Shown piece after piece: positions 44,357 to 56,200 of a DNA stretch of 64,000 nucleotides (positions are counted from its first letter, which is position 1; each line of letters starts with the position of its first letter). The DNA lies in the NCBI GenBank assembly GCA_950295325.1, contig OX485805.1:43112758-43176757 (forward strand), written 5' to 3'. Origin of the DNA: Polytrichum commune (Eukaryota > Streptophyta > Polytrichopsida > Polytrichales > Polytrichaceae). A program made the translations under genes and the position numbers. The notes below the pieces were generated by a model. The model was not told where the DNA came from. It saw only the letters and a program-made list of their open reading frames with translations, and made no database searches.

Positions 44357-46382
44357 AGGGGGGGCCACACCCGGGGTGTTCATGCCGGTTATGGTGCCGG
44401 GACCGGTGTTTGGGGCTTAACTGGCACCACACATGCGGGTGCCAGAATGGAGGAGTGTGGTAGCTGTCAGAGCTTGTCGGCTTGTGTGTCCTGCCGGAAA
44501 GAGTCATAGAGCTGCTCTTTCCCCTGCTTTCTCACCGTTGGCAAATACCAACGTTTTGCTTGAGTCTTGGATGAGTTGAATGAAATTCCGGCAACCAGAG
44601 TTGAACTTCATCCGCTCCGGCAGATGCTCACAATGTGCGGGAGCTGTGTCCGGGGTTTGCGAGGTGGGTGCGAGGGCTGCCGGGCGGTGTGCGGAGCGGT
44701 CGCAGAGGAAATGTAACAGGTTTTTTTTTCTCATTCCACAAAACTTTCGGACGATCCTCAATGTGCCCAAGAAGATGCGTGCTGTGCGGGTCCAGTCCTT
44801 GAGTGTCTACGGTGAAATTTTCTGGGTCTTGAGCAATGCCCATGCTTTATGTGTTGGGTGAAGTGGGGGTAGGCACTTATGGGAATTTTGAACAGCAAGT
44901 CTCTGCGAGGCGAACAGCGGTTCTGCCCGCTCGTGAAGCCCTGACCTATCGCCCGTAAAGTTTCTTGTTTGGGGTTTCGGTGTTTGCTACCGATGTTGGT
45001 AGTGGTGTCCTGTTTTTTGAATTTGAAGCTGGTGCCTTATAATCTGTCGGTATCACAAGCGATGTGGGTATGAACCTTCTGACTTACAAGGGTTTTTTGA
45101 AAATTGAGACTTCCAAGGGTTTGTTTGTTCACTGATGAGTGTCCAATTGTTGACCGGCTGTAGAAAATTAAGAATCTCAGTGTGCGTAAAGCCGCTCTTT
45201 TGGGAATGAAGCCGCTCTTTCCATGTACAAAAGAGTAGTTTTCTTGATATCATAGACACTACCTTGTTTAAGCATGTGATTTCACCTCCCAACTCCTCAG
45301 AAGAGCCAACTTACTCTCATCGGGCTCTGGTCATCTTCTTGTGTGGCCTATTCTTTCGAATGACGCCATGAAGTTTTGGACGTTCCGATGGCTTGCCAAT
45401 GTCATTTTGTACAAGAGCCATCTGGATTTCGTGTTCCTGCTCTTCTGTGTGACTAGGTTTGGAAATTGCCGATGTTATCTACTGATAAGGTTGTGTGCAG
45501 GTGATGATGGCAATCATGGTGAATCGCCACCGAGCACCGGCGATGAGGTTTGTTCTCCTGGCAATGAGCCACTCTTTCTTCATCCTCACCGTGCCTAACT
45601 CCGTGTTGGTAATGACTCGATTGTCTCTGGGGTCCTCATCCTCGTAGTCGTCGGGGATTGAAACTCATCCCCGAGAGTTTGGTGCCCGCCCCATGTTGGC
45701 ACCACCCTAATTGCCGCGAGGATCCTCATCTTCCTGTTGCATCCTCATACGCGTATGTACAAGTGCAGGGGGAGATTGGCACGACTCCAATTACGGCGAG
45801 GATCACACTAATATATCCAAGGCCATTCAAATCCTGAGGCAGATCATATTTCACCAACTCGTGTTTCCATCAACTTCTCGGCAAGGGGGTCAATGACATG
45901 GGTTTGCTTCCTTCAACCAAACTTGTTTTAGTTTTTGAACATTTTTAGCTCCAAAGTTTCTGAAATTAAACGAAGGAGAAAAGGTAGCATTCTGCACCCA
46001 TTTGTGAAACAAAGAAGCTTTCCTCTGGTGGGCACTATAGATCAACGGGTTTGTAGATTACCAATGTTGATTGTTCAGTAGGCTCACTGCCGGGGTGATT
46101 TCTGGGCATAATCGGTCGGAATCCTAGTGTTGTAAAGTCCAACCGGTTACATGTTGTGATCTTTCAGTTTTCTTTATTAATTTGAGGAATATTCTACAGA
46201 TTCTTCTAAAATGATCTGTTATTTTCCTGAACTCCTGAACTTCAACAGGTTATTTGTCAAACTCAACCGGTTCATCAGTAACTAGCAGTCGGTTCTCCCC
46301 ACTCAGTGCCTACGCTACAGGCTTGTGGGTTACATTACATTTTATGGAATAAAAACTAGTAATTGAACTTTCATTGACAAAC
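44357..46382. other. GC-richer segment of unknown nature
   Basis: Base composition shifts sharply at 44357. Several short ORFs (44504-44770 minus, 44580-44861 plus, 45341-45598 plus) show no family I recognise. I searched by eye for further exons of the bZIP factor found at 46383-46515 and saw none. A small hairpin GGGGAT...ATCCCC lies near 45653-45674. It may be decayed gene DNA or a captured fragment. Confidence 0.4.
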
Positions 46383-46515
46383 CTGTAACATCGCAAGTTG
46401 TGCAGAGAGTGTTGTGGCTTCTGTCTGCATGCCCTGCACTTTGCGTTCCAGTTCCGAAATATACCTCATCTTCCGCTCCTTTGAACGTGCAGCTGCTTGG
46501 CGGTTGGCTAAAATC
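46383..46515 (-). pseudogene. Orphan bZIP-domain exon (plant group I, VIP1/RSG-like)
   Basis: The minus strand encodes [19 protein letters not shown], then [22 protein letters not shown]: a basic region followed by a leucine zipper with L/M/L/L at seven-residue spacing. In the basic region the usual N-x7-R is N-x7-K, a hallmark of plant group I bZIP factors (VIP1, RSG and relatives), which bind DNA as dimers in the nucleus. The exon is bounded by an acceptor (GATGTAG at 46516) and a donor (CAG then GTTTGT at 46382), so the splice sites look preserved. I found neither the upstream nor the downstream exons nearby. A retrotransposon begins 580 bp upstream at 47095. Most likely a gene remnant; an intact gene with very distant exons is possible. 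Confidence 0.75.
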
Positions 46516-47094
46516 CTACATCATCACACATCCCATTTGTCAGTCCATTAACCCATCGCTGCATTTTTATGGTTGCTCATTGATATATATAACAATCTTC
46601 TGTTTTCATCAAAGAAGACAATGTAGACCATGTCAATGGTTTTCAATCAATCCACTTCCTAGACAGACTCAATGAGGACACAATGTAGCATTATATATAA
46701 AGGGCACCACTATCATCACAAACCTCTATATTCACATATCAACATTGATATCATATCAAACTACAGCTTTGAACCAATGCCTACCAAACATAAGGTTGTG
46801 GTTTTACATATTTCAGAACTACGAGACAAAAAAAGATTTAACTGGAAGCTCAAGCAATGTGGAATGAATCATTAGCTAAACATCGAGTTCACAATGGTAA
46901 GATATTAAGCACTGAAGAGCATGTATGGACACTGACTCAACATTCATTAACAGCTGGTCACTTGCATTTGGAAGTGATATCAAAGCTCTTTGACCACCAT
47001 CTTTCCTCATGTCTTTTTACAGACAATTGACAATCTTACAGAGGGGGTCATGCTTTAAAGTATCCACCATATGAAGGCATACTCTCAATCTTGA
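46516..47094. other. Spacer upstream of the bZIP exon
   Basis: No gene recognised. It ends at CTTGA (47090-47094), the left target duplication of LTR retrotransposon copy 2. Confidence 0.6.
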
Positions 47095-47777
47095 TGTGAG
47101 CCCAAAAGGGTGCCCACATTTAGTCTTAGACCCTTGAAACGTTAGTTGATGCACTTTGAAGTAGCATGTTACTTCACAAAAATATAAAAAGAGTGAAATG
47201 TTAGTCTTAGAAGTACCATGTTGTAAGAGGCTAGGATGTGAGTTGTTATTGTGTTTTTACCTTCGGAAGGATTTGAGTGAATGAGGATAGGTAAGGAGAA
47301 CTTGGATTGAGTAGTTAGTGAGTAGTTAGTGAGTAGGCTAGTACAAATGGATGGAGACAACCAAAGTGACTCAAGAGGCAAGTGCATTCGAATTGGGATG
47401 AATGGAGGATCACATGGAGCGCACAAGTGGACCACCTCATCATGGCCACTTAATGGGGAAGGCCCAAGGAAGAATGCAAGGTGGAGGATAAGCAAATTCT
47501 CAAAGCACCAATCAAATCACGAGTTAAGCATCGTGGTTTGAATTAAGTGGTGAGCGACGATTTGGGAAAGTAAGGGGAGAAAGTTATGGCGGCGGAAAGC
47601 GAAGGAGGCTAAGTTTGGGTTGAAGCATCCCAAGTTTGGTAAAGTGTGGTAGGTAGAAAGCCAAGGCTAGTTAAATGTTCGAATTAGGATCCTTGTTGAT
47701 CATTTGAGGGAGGAAGGCTTAGAAGATAGGATTGGCGCCTACTAAGTAGGAGGAAATCTCAAGGGCTTATCGTGAGC

Positions 47778-47813
47778 CTTGAGGGTGCTCACCCCCTCAA
47801 GCTTACTATATAA
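47778..47813 (+). promoter_or_regulatory. Core promoter of the LTR: inverted repeat plus TATA box
   Basis: TATATAA at 47807-47813. Five bp upstream is a perfect inverted repeat with 8-bp arms, CTTGAGGG and CCCTCAAG (47778-47801), and an 8-bp loop. Pyrimidine-rich DNA follows the TATA. The arrangement is the same in all four LTRs (57220-57226 for the 3' LTR). The inverted repeat could be a factor-binding site; that is inference. Confidence 0.65.
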
Positions 47814-48321
47814 TCCCTCATTCTTCCCTCACTCATCCTCTCTTTCCTTTGTGCTCCAAGGCACCCCACGAGTTATAAGTGTGGGTGTGGGAAGCCATAT
47901 TGGAGCACATGTGTGTGCTTAGTTTTTAGTTTGAGAGCCAAGGCTTGTTAGCCTTGAAGAGGGCTTGACCTCTTGGTAGAATTAGTGTTGACGTGAAGGA
48001 TTCTAAAGTTAATTCATGATTCCAATTTGTGGTACTTAAAGTTCATGTTTTGAATACACGTGGTTGCAAGTTCCATGTCTAAGAGTTGAGCACTTGATGT
48101 TGTGATGAGTGCAAAAATATACTTGTGTGGATTAGTTAGTCTTAGTGAAGTTAGGAAATTCTCTCTCCCCCTCTCCTCTCTAGGATTTTAGGATTTTAGG
48201 ATTAGAGAAGAATTGTGTGATTAGAAAGGGGTTGTTAGTAGAATTAGGGAAATTAGGTAGGAAGATTAGTTAAGGGCTTGAATAATTAGTGAGGTAGTTG
48301 GGGATTACAACTACAAAGTTG

Positions 48322-48605
48322 TGGGTTCATGAAGGAGCTGGGTTTATGAAGGAGCTGGGTTTGTTTAGTTAGAAAGTAAAGAGCTAGGTTTATGAAGGAG
48401 CTGGGTTTGTTTAGTTAGAAAGTAAAGAGCTGGGTTTATGAAGGACCTGAGTTTGTTTAGTTAGAAGCTAAGGAGCTGGGTTTATGAAGGAGCTGGGTTT
48501 GTTTAGTTAGAAGCTAAGAAGCTGGGTTTATGAAGGAGCTGGGTTTATGAAGGAGCTAGGTTTATGTAATTAGAAAGTAAAGAGATGGGTTCATGAAGGA
48601 GCTTA
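48322..48605 (+). repeat. Minisatellite within the LTR
   Basis: About five units of about 57 bp with GAAGGAGCTGGGTTTGTTTA and GTTAGAAAGTAAAGAG. Also present at 14560-14850, 23983-24262 and about 57738-58016. It lies downstream of the TATA box, so it should be transcribed. Confidence 0.85.
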
Positions 48606-48882
48606 GTAGATAGCCTACCTAATTAGCTCATAGACAAGTAGTTAGTTACATTATGCTAGTTAGTGTTATGGTGGCTTTCACAAGTAAATGTATTTGAGAT
48701 TGACTATAGAGAATAGTGTTTTTTTTAACACTTGCATCCTCTCTTTAAAAATAAACCACGTGCACAAATTAATGGAGAATGTGGAGCACTCTCGCGATGG
48801 CAAGACAAAGGAAGCAAAGACCAAAGGTGCGAGGGAGAGATTGACATAAGTCACATAAGTATTTCTTAATACTTAAAGGCTT

Positions 48883-49095
48883 ATGTACGGTATGGAGACA
48901 CCAAGTGAGACCTCTTATAGTAGCGATACGGAATACACAAGTGATAGTTCAAGTGGTAGTATAGAGTCAACGGCACGGACTCCATTTAGGAGAGGGATAT
49001 CCTTAAGGGCTTGTGTAGCTAAAGCGGCCGGATGGACGTTAGAAGCAAACAAAGACAAAATAGCACCCGAGCATAAGGAGGTTAAAATAACATAG
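48883..49095 (+). CDS. 70-codon Ser/Thr-rich ORF in the LTR leader
   Basis: MYGMETPSETSYSSDTEY and a basic C-terminal half, downstream of the LTR TATA box and therefore in the 5' leader of the RNA. The identical ORF occurs in both LTRs of copy 1. It lies entirely inside the 335-bp segment absent from the 3' LTR of copy 2. It could act as an upstream ORF or be non-functional; no family is recognised. Confidence 0.25.
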   Translation: MYGMETPSETSYSSDTEYTSDSSSGSIESTARTPFRRGISLRACVAKAAGWTLEANKDKIAPEHKEVKIT

Positions 49096-49297
49096 TTAAC
49101 TTATGCATTCTCCACATACGTATTGAAATTGTACATTGAGTTGTTAAAAGTGAAATTCCAGTTAAATCCAAGACCACTTGAAGGGTGAACCTTGCACTAT
49201 GGACTCATCCAAGTCCAAATCCAATACCGCGGAGGAATGTGAGCCCAAACCCACTACTCGGACTACGGACGCTTAAGGGTGGGGGTTTGGCCTCACA

Positions 49298-50206
49298 TAA
49301 TTGGTGCGTCCGCCGGGAGCGAAGCGGAAGGTAGTTACAAGACTTGGAGGCGACTAGGAGACTTGGAGGCAACTAGGAAAAATTGGAGACACAAACTTGA
49401 GAGAATGGAAGGAGCATCCGAAACTCGGTAAGTATTCTCTCTTTGGGTTACATTTGAATTCATTGTATTTCAACTATTCCTTGGAATGAATTGCATTGTC
49501 AATTACGCAAATTCATTTTTGAGGAAGGAGCGCGGCGAAGGTACGTCCTCAACCTTTTTGGGGATTTGCTAAGAACTTAAAATGAACCTATAACCGAGTA
49601 GCTCATTAAAACATTAGAGGGTAAATTCATCTTAGGACATTGAACTTTGACACTCACCTCGGGGTGAGTCTCAAAGTTTTGGGAGTTGTCATTTCATGCT
49701 CTAGATTAAATTAATATTTCACAAAGTTTATGGTGTTGTTACATTGAGTCACGATTGAGGGGAGTGCTAACTCACAGGGGGATGCGATTGCTCAAGGTAT
49801 GTTTATTTCTTCAAAGTGAACTCATTAACTAATTAAGGAATGCCTTTTGTACTCGTGATTGTTGTTATCCGTTGTAGAGGGTAATTCCCGAATTGTGGAT
49901 GGTGTGAGAAGTTGAAGGGTGAAGCCTCGACTTTTAACATAATCTACTCGGAAGGTCACCCCCTCACAATCGGTATTGTGGTGAGTGTTAATTTGCGGGA
50001 AGGTGCGGAGGTGATGCTCCGACTTAACCAAAAAATTAACATGAACATGCCTATCCCCTATTGGGATTCTTTCACCTAAGTGGGCTTGCAGGTTCTTTTC
50101 CTCACCTCCTAAAAAAATTATAACCACACCAAGACAAGTGAAAATATTAAGAGGGGAATTGCTAGGATTATGTGTGGTCAAGTGAGGGTCGATCGATTCT
50201 TATGGA
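49298..50206 (+). other. 5' leader of copy 2: primer-binding-like site and splice-like signals
   Basis: Directly after the LTR is TAATTGGTGCGTCCGCCGGG, a probable primer-binding site that starts TGG two to four bases inside the LTR end. A short ORF MEGASETR (about 49405-49427) runs into a canonical donor GTAAGT at 49428. Other donor-like sites are GTACGT near 49540 and GTATGT at 49797. TTGCAG at 50086-50091 is an acceptor-like site. Leader splicing is plausible but unproven. Confidence 0.5.
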
Positions 50207-53200
50207 ATGCAAGGTAGGACTCGCTCACAAAAACCAAGTTTGATAGTAGGACTAGAGAAATCTACTCGAAAGAGGCGGTCCTCTAAAATCAGTGATAGAT
50301 TAGAACAAGATAATGTTAGAATAGAGAGTTGTTTGAACGTCGAACCTAGGACTAGGTCAATTCTAGACACCTTAGAACTTGGAGCTCAACTTGAAGAGGA
50401 GATCACTCCCTCCAAATTGAGTGGTGAAACTTCTTCGGAAAATTACACACTTAGAGAAGAATTCCCGGTAGAAGTTGATAGGGGATTGTTGAATAGTTCA
50501 CCGGTCACCATGGCCGAGGAACGGGGGATGGATCCACCACCCATACCCCCAATTCCGCCCATACCTCCTATACCTCCAATAGACCCATTGGTTAGGCCAA
50601 GAGGCCTACCAATTGTGGTTCCACAAAATTTAGCGGCGATGGATATGCCATCTCATCTCCCTAAATTTTATGGGACCAAGGATGAGGACCCCTCTCGGCA
50701 CATGGAACGGTATATCGAACGGTTGGCTAGCTCCCTCATAACCGACCCGGGTTATTGGTTAGTGTGGTTTCCTACCACTCTAGAGGGGGAAGCCTATGAA
50801 TGGTATCGGGATCATGCCGAGGGACATTTTAGGGGATGGGAACAATTACAAAGGGAGTTTCTTAACGAATTTAGGCCGGAAGTGGGTCAAAGTACCGCAT
50901 TAAGGGCATTGTCGTCATTGAAGCAAGGAAGGGAGGAAGAAATTTCGGCTTACATTAGGAGGTTTGATTTAGTGTGCACTAGATTTGTGGGTACCATGCT
51001 CAACGACGACACGCTAAAGCAATTTTTCATTCAAGGGTTTTTTAAGTCCGGAACTATTAGGGGTGTTCTAGAAAGGAATCCCTTGACCTTGGCGGATGCC
51101 AAGCGTGCGGCTAGATATATTGAAAACTTGGATAAAGATCACGAAAGGCTATGGAGAAGGGAGGATGAATTGATCCCACAATTCATCCCCATACGCCCTA
51201 GGGTGGTAGCGGTAGAACCCGCTAAGTATGAGAACCAAATTCCATATGCCATTGTGGACACCGGTCCCCGACCTTTAGCGGTTAGGGAACCGGCACCTCT
51301 TTTGGCACTACCGGCCCCTAGAACGGATCCACACTTGGAGGAGGTTGAGAGAAGACTAGGTGCTAGCCAACTAGGATTCCAAGAGGCTATGATAAAACAA
51401 ATGCAAAGCCTCACGGATCAAATGTCATTAATGATCCGGAGTCAACAACCGGGGCCTCCACCCCCGGTTGAGTCGGGTAGGCATTCTTCCGGATTATGGT
51501 GTGTCCAATGTGGCCAACCGGGCCACACGCGTCAATTTTGTAGAAGTGGACAAAACCGTGACCAAAGAGGAAACGGTAACCCACCTCAACAAAATCAACG
51601 AGGTCAAGCGCCACCTCACTATGGAAATGGAAGCAATAGAGGACCACAACCTAGAGGGCAAGGTGGCCAAAATTTAGAGAAGAAGGAATTTCATCCCTTT
51701 TGTGGAAGGTGGCACGCTCAAGGACAATGTTGGTCCGAAGGTCAAGAGTTTAATTGTAGCAATTGTGGAGGAAGTCATCCCTCGGATACGTGTCGCCAAC
51801 CGGACAAAATAATTAATGTCCCTTACCCGGTGGCTAATCCACAACAACAAGCAAGGGATAATATGCGAGGTGCTAGGCCACAAGGAGTACCGGCCAATGA
51901 ACTTAGGCCACCTAACTTATACTATGACCATAGTAATGCTAGGCAAACTTTTCATCCACCGGCGGGCTTGCAAACTACAACCGGTTACATTCCAATACAA
52001 AATAGACAAGGAGTTCCACCTAATGGTAGTAACGGGAGACAAGCGCCTCCAACGGATCCGGGACCATCTAACTCCCAAGATGTTAGGTTCATGGATGGAG
52101 TGTTGGAGGCCACATGTGATGACATGCTTCCTCTCCCAACGAGAATTGGAGAGGAGCAAAGTCAATGGCCTCCTCACACCAATGCTATTACATATGAGTT
52201 AGTGAAGGGTAAGGGTGTGGTTGAAGAAGCACCTGCACTAGCGGTAACTACTAGGGCTAGGAGAGGGGATGCCCCGTTGGAGGTAGGAATAGGAGAGCAA
52301 GGAAATTACTCTTCGGATGAAGAGATTAATCTCTCCGAGTTGGATAGGGTAGCTAGAAGAGCTACTAAGGATGTGGAGAGGGAAAATATAATTTTACAAG
52401 ATAGGGAGAGGACTAATGCGGTACATGACTTGGATAATAGCGATGTGGGTGAATGGGAAGGACCGGGGGTTCCCGTAGACGAATTCGACGTAGTGGGTAA
52501 TTCTAAGGTGGAAAGATCTACCGGGTACGACTTGTGGGCGGACCTTAGTACACTCAAGGCGGATATTACTTTCGGCCAACTATTGGAAATTTCACCCACG
52601 GCAAGGAAAACATTAAAGGAGGGAATGCCGGTACACAAGAGGATGAGGAAGGTGAAAGCTAAAATAGCCGCTAGGATCCAATCACAAGGTGGAAGAGACG
52701 TGAAAGCTATAGAAATAGAAGTTGTTATAGTAGATAAGGTGGTTCCTAATGTGCTAGTCGACGGAGGGAGTAGTCTAAATATACTACCGGAGGATACTAT
52801 GAAAAAATTGGGACTTGGACTCACGGGGCCTTCACCTTTGGTCATAAATATGGCAAATCAAAGTTCGACTACGCCTTTGGGGATGATCAAGGATTGTAGA
52901 ATGACTACGGGAGGTGAGGAGTACTTGGTCACCTTCCATGTCATTAAAATGCACTCCAACAAGGACACCTTCCCCATTTTGCTAGGTAGGCCTTGGTTGC
53001 GGATGGCGAATGCTATGGTCAATTGGGGTGGACCTAAACCATCCATCACTTATGGTCCGGAGGGTAATAGGGTCATAGTGTCCATTGGTTCATTAGAAGG
53101 ATGGATGAAGAAGGAGATGTATTTGCCATTGGAGAAAGAAATTGATGACTTAAACGAGAATGAGATTGGCAAGGCATTGGTGGGAGTCGTCCATCCCGAA

Positions 53201-56200
53201 GGTCAAAGGGTTGTTATAGATTCGGGCTCGGGAAGTCTAGGTCCTAATTTTTACAATTATGGGGATAATGGGGATTATGCCCAATGGCTAAGGGAGTACC
53301 CCGAGTCCGAGGTTGATGTAATGGTTACATTTCACCAAGTAGGCTTAGGGAGTGAATTTCCTAGTGTTAGTTTAGGAGAGGGCTCATTGTTGGAGCCATG
53401 TGAGGTGCTCACCGAGGAAGAGTGGATTAGCGGTGGGTTAACACCTTGGGTAGATGACGTGGAAGAGGGTGAGGTTAGTTTAATTCATGTAGATGGGACT
53501 CAAGAGGAGGATGTGATTATTGAGTCATCGAAATTGGAGGAGCCTTTACATTTCAAGACCACGTCTACGGGGATAGTTGTAGGTCAAGATGTGAAAGATT
53601 ACCCCAATGTGCCTTCCGATTGGTATCGGAACAAAGAGGAACAAGCACATGTGTCGGAAGCGGATTGGCGGTACGTGGATGTGAAATTAAAGAATGGAAA
53701 AACCCGACAAATGAAGATGGGCTCCAAATTGGGGGAGAAAGAGGTTAGGGAGTATAGCAATTTGGTGGATGAGTTTAGTGATACTTTTGCATGGTCCTAC
53801 GATGAGCTTAAGGGAATTCCTAGGGAAATGGTAGAGCACCGGATTCCTTTAATTCCGGGGGCGAGGCCAATTAGACAAAAGGAGAGGAGGATGAATCCTC
53901 AATTGCAATTGTTGGTGAAAGCGGAATTGGAAAGGTTATTGAAGGCCGGGTTTATCAAGCCGGTGGAAATCACGGATTGGGTTTCTCCTATGGTCTTAGT
54001 AAAGAAAAAAAATGGGAAATTAAGGGTTTGTGTCGACTATAGGAAATTGAATTCGTGCACACAAAAGGATCACTTCCCCTTACCTTTTATCACCTTGTTG
54101 CTTGAGGAGGTTGGAGGTCATTCGCGATATACCTTTATGGATGGGTATCCGGGTTATAATCAAATTTCCATAGCCCTCCAAGATATCCATAAAACGGCTT
54201 TTACTACACCTTGGGGTACTTTTGTGTGGGTAGTGATGCCATTTGGGTTATGTAATGCCCCGGCTACTTTCCAACGATTAGTAATGTATATCTTCACCGA
54301 CTTGTTGTTCAAATCCATGACCGTCTTTGTGGACGATTTTAGCACACAAAGTAATGTGGATGATCACCTACATTGTGTTAGGGAGGCATTGGTTAGGCGT
54401 AGGAAGATGAGGTTAGCATTGAACCCGGATAAGACATTTTTGGGAGTGAATAAGGGAGTGTTGTTGGGTTATGTTGTTAGTGAGAAAGGTAGAGAACCCG
54501 ATCCGGATAAGATTGCGGCCATAAGCGACTTGGCAACTCCAACCAATTCCAAGGGGATCTCTAAGTTGTTAGGACATGTGGGATGGTACCGGGAACTTAT
54601 TCCTAATTTTTCAAAGATAGCGGTGCCCATTACCCATTTGCTCAAAAAGGATGTCAAATTCGAGTGGACGGATGCTTGTCAAAAAGCCTTTGAGGAATTG
54701 CGGGATAGGTTGAGCACCTATCCGGTGTTGATACCACCCAATTGGGGTAAACCTTTTCACGTCTATTGTGATGCTAGTAATGTGGCAATAGGGAGTGCGC
54801 TTTGTCAAGCAACGGGAGAAAAAGAGAAGGATCAACCTATAGCTTATGCGAGTAAGCAATTGATCCCCGCCGAAAGAAACTACTCTACAACGGAGAGGGA
54901 GTGCCTAGCCATGGTGTTTTCCGTTAAAAAGTTTAGGCATTACCTCATGTGCAACCCGGTTGTATTTTTTGTTGACCACATGGCTATCAAGTATCTAATT
55001 AACAAGGCGGAGTTAAGTGGTAGGTTAGCTAGGTGGGTTTTGTTATTAGAAGAATTCGACTACACGGTGGAATATAAACCGGGTCGTATGCATTTACAAG
55101 CGGACCACTTGTCTAGGTTGTCGGAGGAGATAGGAAAAAATCCGGTAAATGATATGTTAGTAGATGATAGCCTCTTTGTGGTCACTTCTACACCGGAGTG
55201 GTATGCGGGCATAGTGGAATTTCTAACAACCCACAAGTTGCCCAAAGAGTGGACAAAAGAAGAGAGAAGGAAGGTGAGGGTAAATAGTAGGCAATTTGTT
55301 GTAGTGGGCCATAGGTTGTTTAGAAGGGGGTCCGATGGTATTTTACGACGATGCGTGTCAAAAACGGAGGTTGAAGCGATTTTAATCGCTTGCCACGATA
55401 GCGCTTGCGGCGGTCACTTCTCGGGTCAACTCACCGGGCAAAAAATACTTAGAGCGGGCTACTTTTGGCCTACACTATTTAAGGACGCCCATGACTATGT
55501 AAGGAAATGCGACGCTTGCCAACGGTATGCCCGAGACGACCTTAGAATGGAGATGCCTTTACATGTATCATTACCCTTAATTCCTTTCGAAAAATGGGGC
55601 ATCGACTATGTGGGTGAGGTCCATCCCCAATCTTCAAAAGGAATGAAATATATTGTGGTGGCAACCGAGTACCTCACCAAGTGGGCGGAAGCCAAAGCGG
55701 TGAAGACCGACACGGCGGAACACGCGGCAACATTTATGTACGAAAACATAATTTCGCGGTTCGGGGTGCCGAAGATCCTAGTAAGCGATAGGGGTACTCA
55801 CTTTTTGAATGACTTGATTCGAGAGATGACAGAGAAATTTAAAATTGATCACCGGAAGATTACTCCCTACCACCCACAAACCAATGGACAAACGGAAAGG
55901 GTTAACGGAATTTTGGTGAGTATACTACGCAAGACGGTTATAGACTCGAAGCGGGATTGGGATACGAAACTAACGGCGGCACTTTGGGCATACCATACAA
56001 CCTATAAGGTAACTACGCGTGCTACACCATTTTCCTTAGTCTATGGTCTTGAAGCGACACTACCAATCGAATATGAAGTCGAGTCACTTAGGGTGGCCGT
56101 GAGTACGAGACTTACCGAAAGTCAATCCTTACGAAATCGACTAACCGATTTGGAAGCACTTGACGAAGGGAGGAGAATGGCGGCTCAACATATTGAGGCA

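Larger units (their letters stand above)
47095..49297 (+). repeat. 5' LTR of copy 2 (2203 bp)
   Basis: TGTGAGCCC...GGCCTCACA. Matches the LTRs of copy 1 apart from a few substitutions, for example near 47290. It carries the TATA box, the 57-bp-unit minisatellite and a 70-codon ORF. Confidence 0.95.

Noticed and set aside
47329-47541. 70-codon ORF (MSRLVQMDGDNQ) in the LTRs
   Set aside because: It lies upstream of the TATA box, overlaps an opposite ORF of 108 codons, and has no recognised similarity. Unlikely to be expressed by the element.
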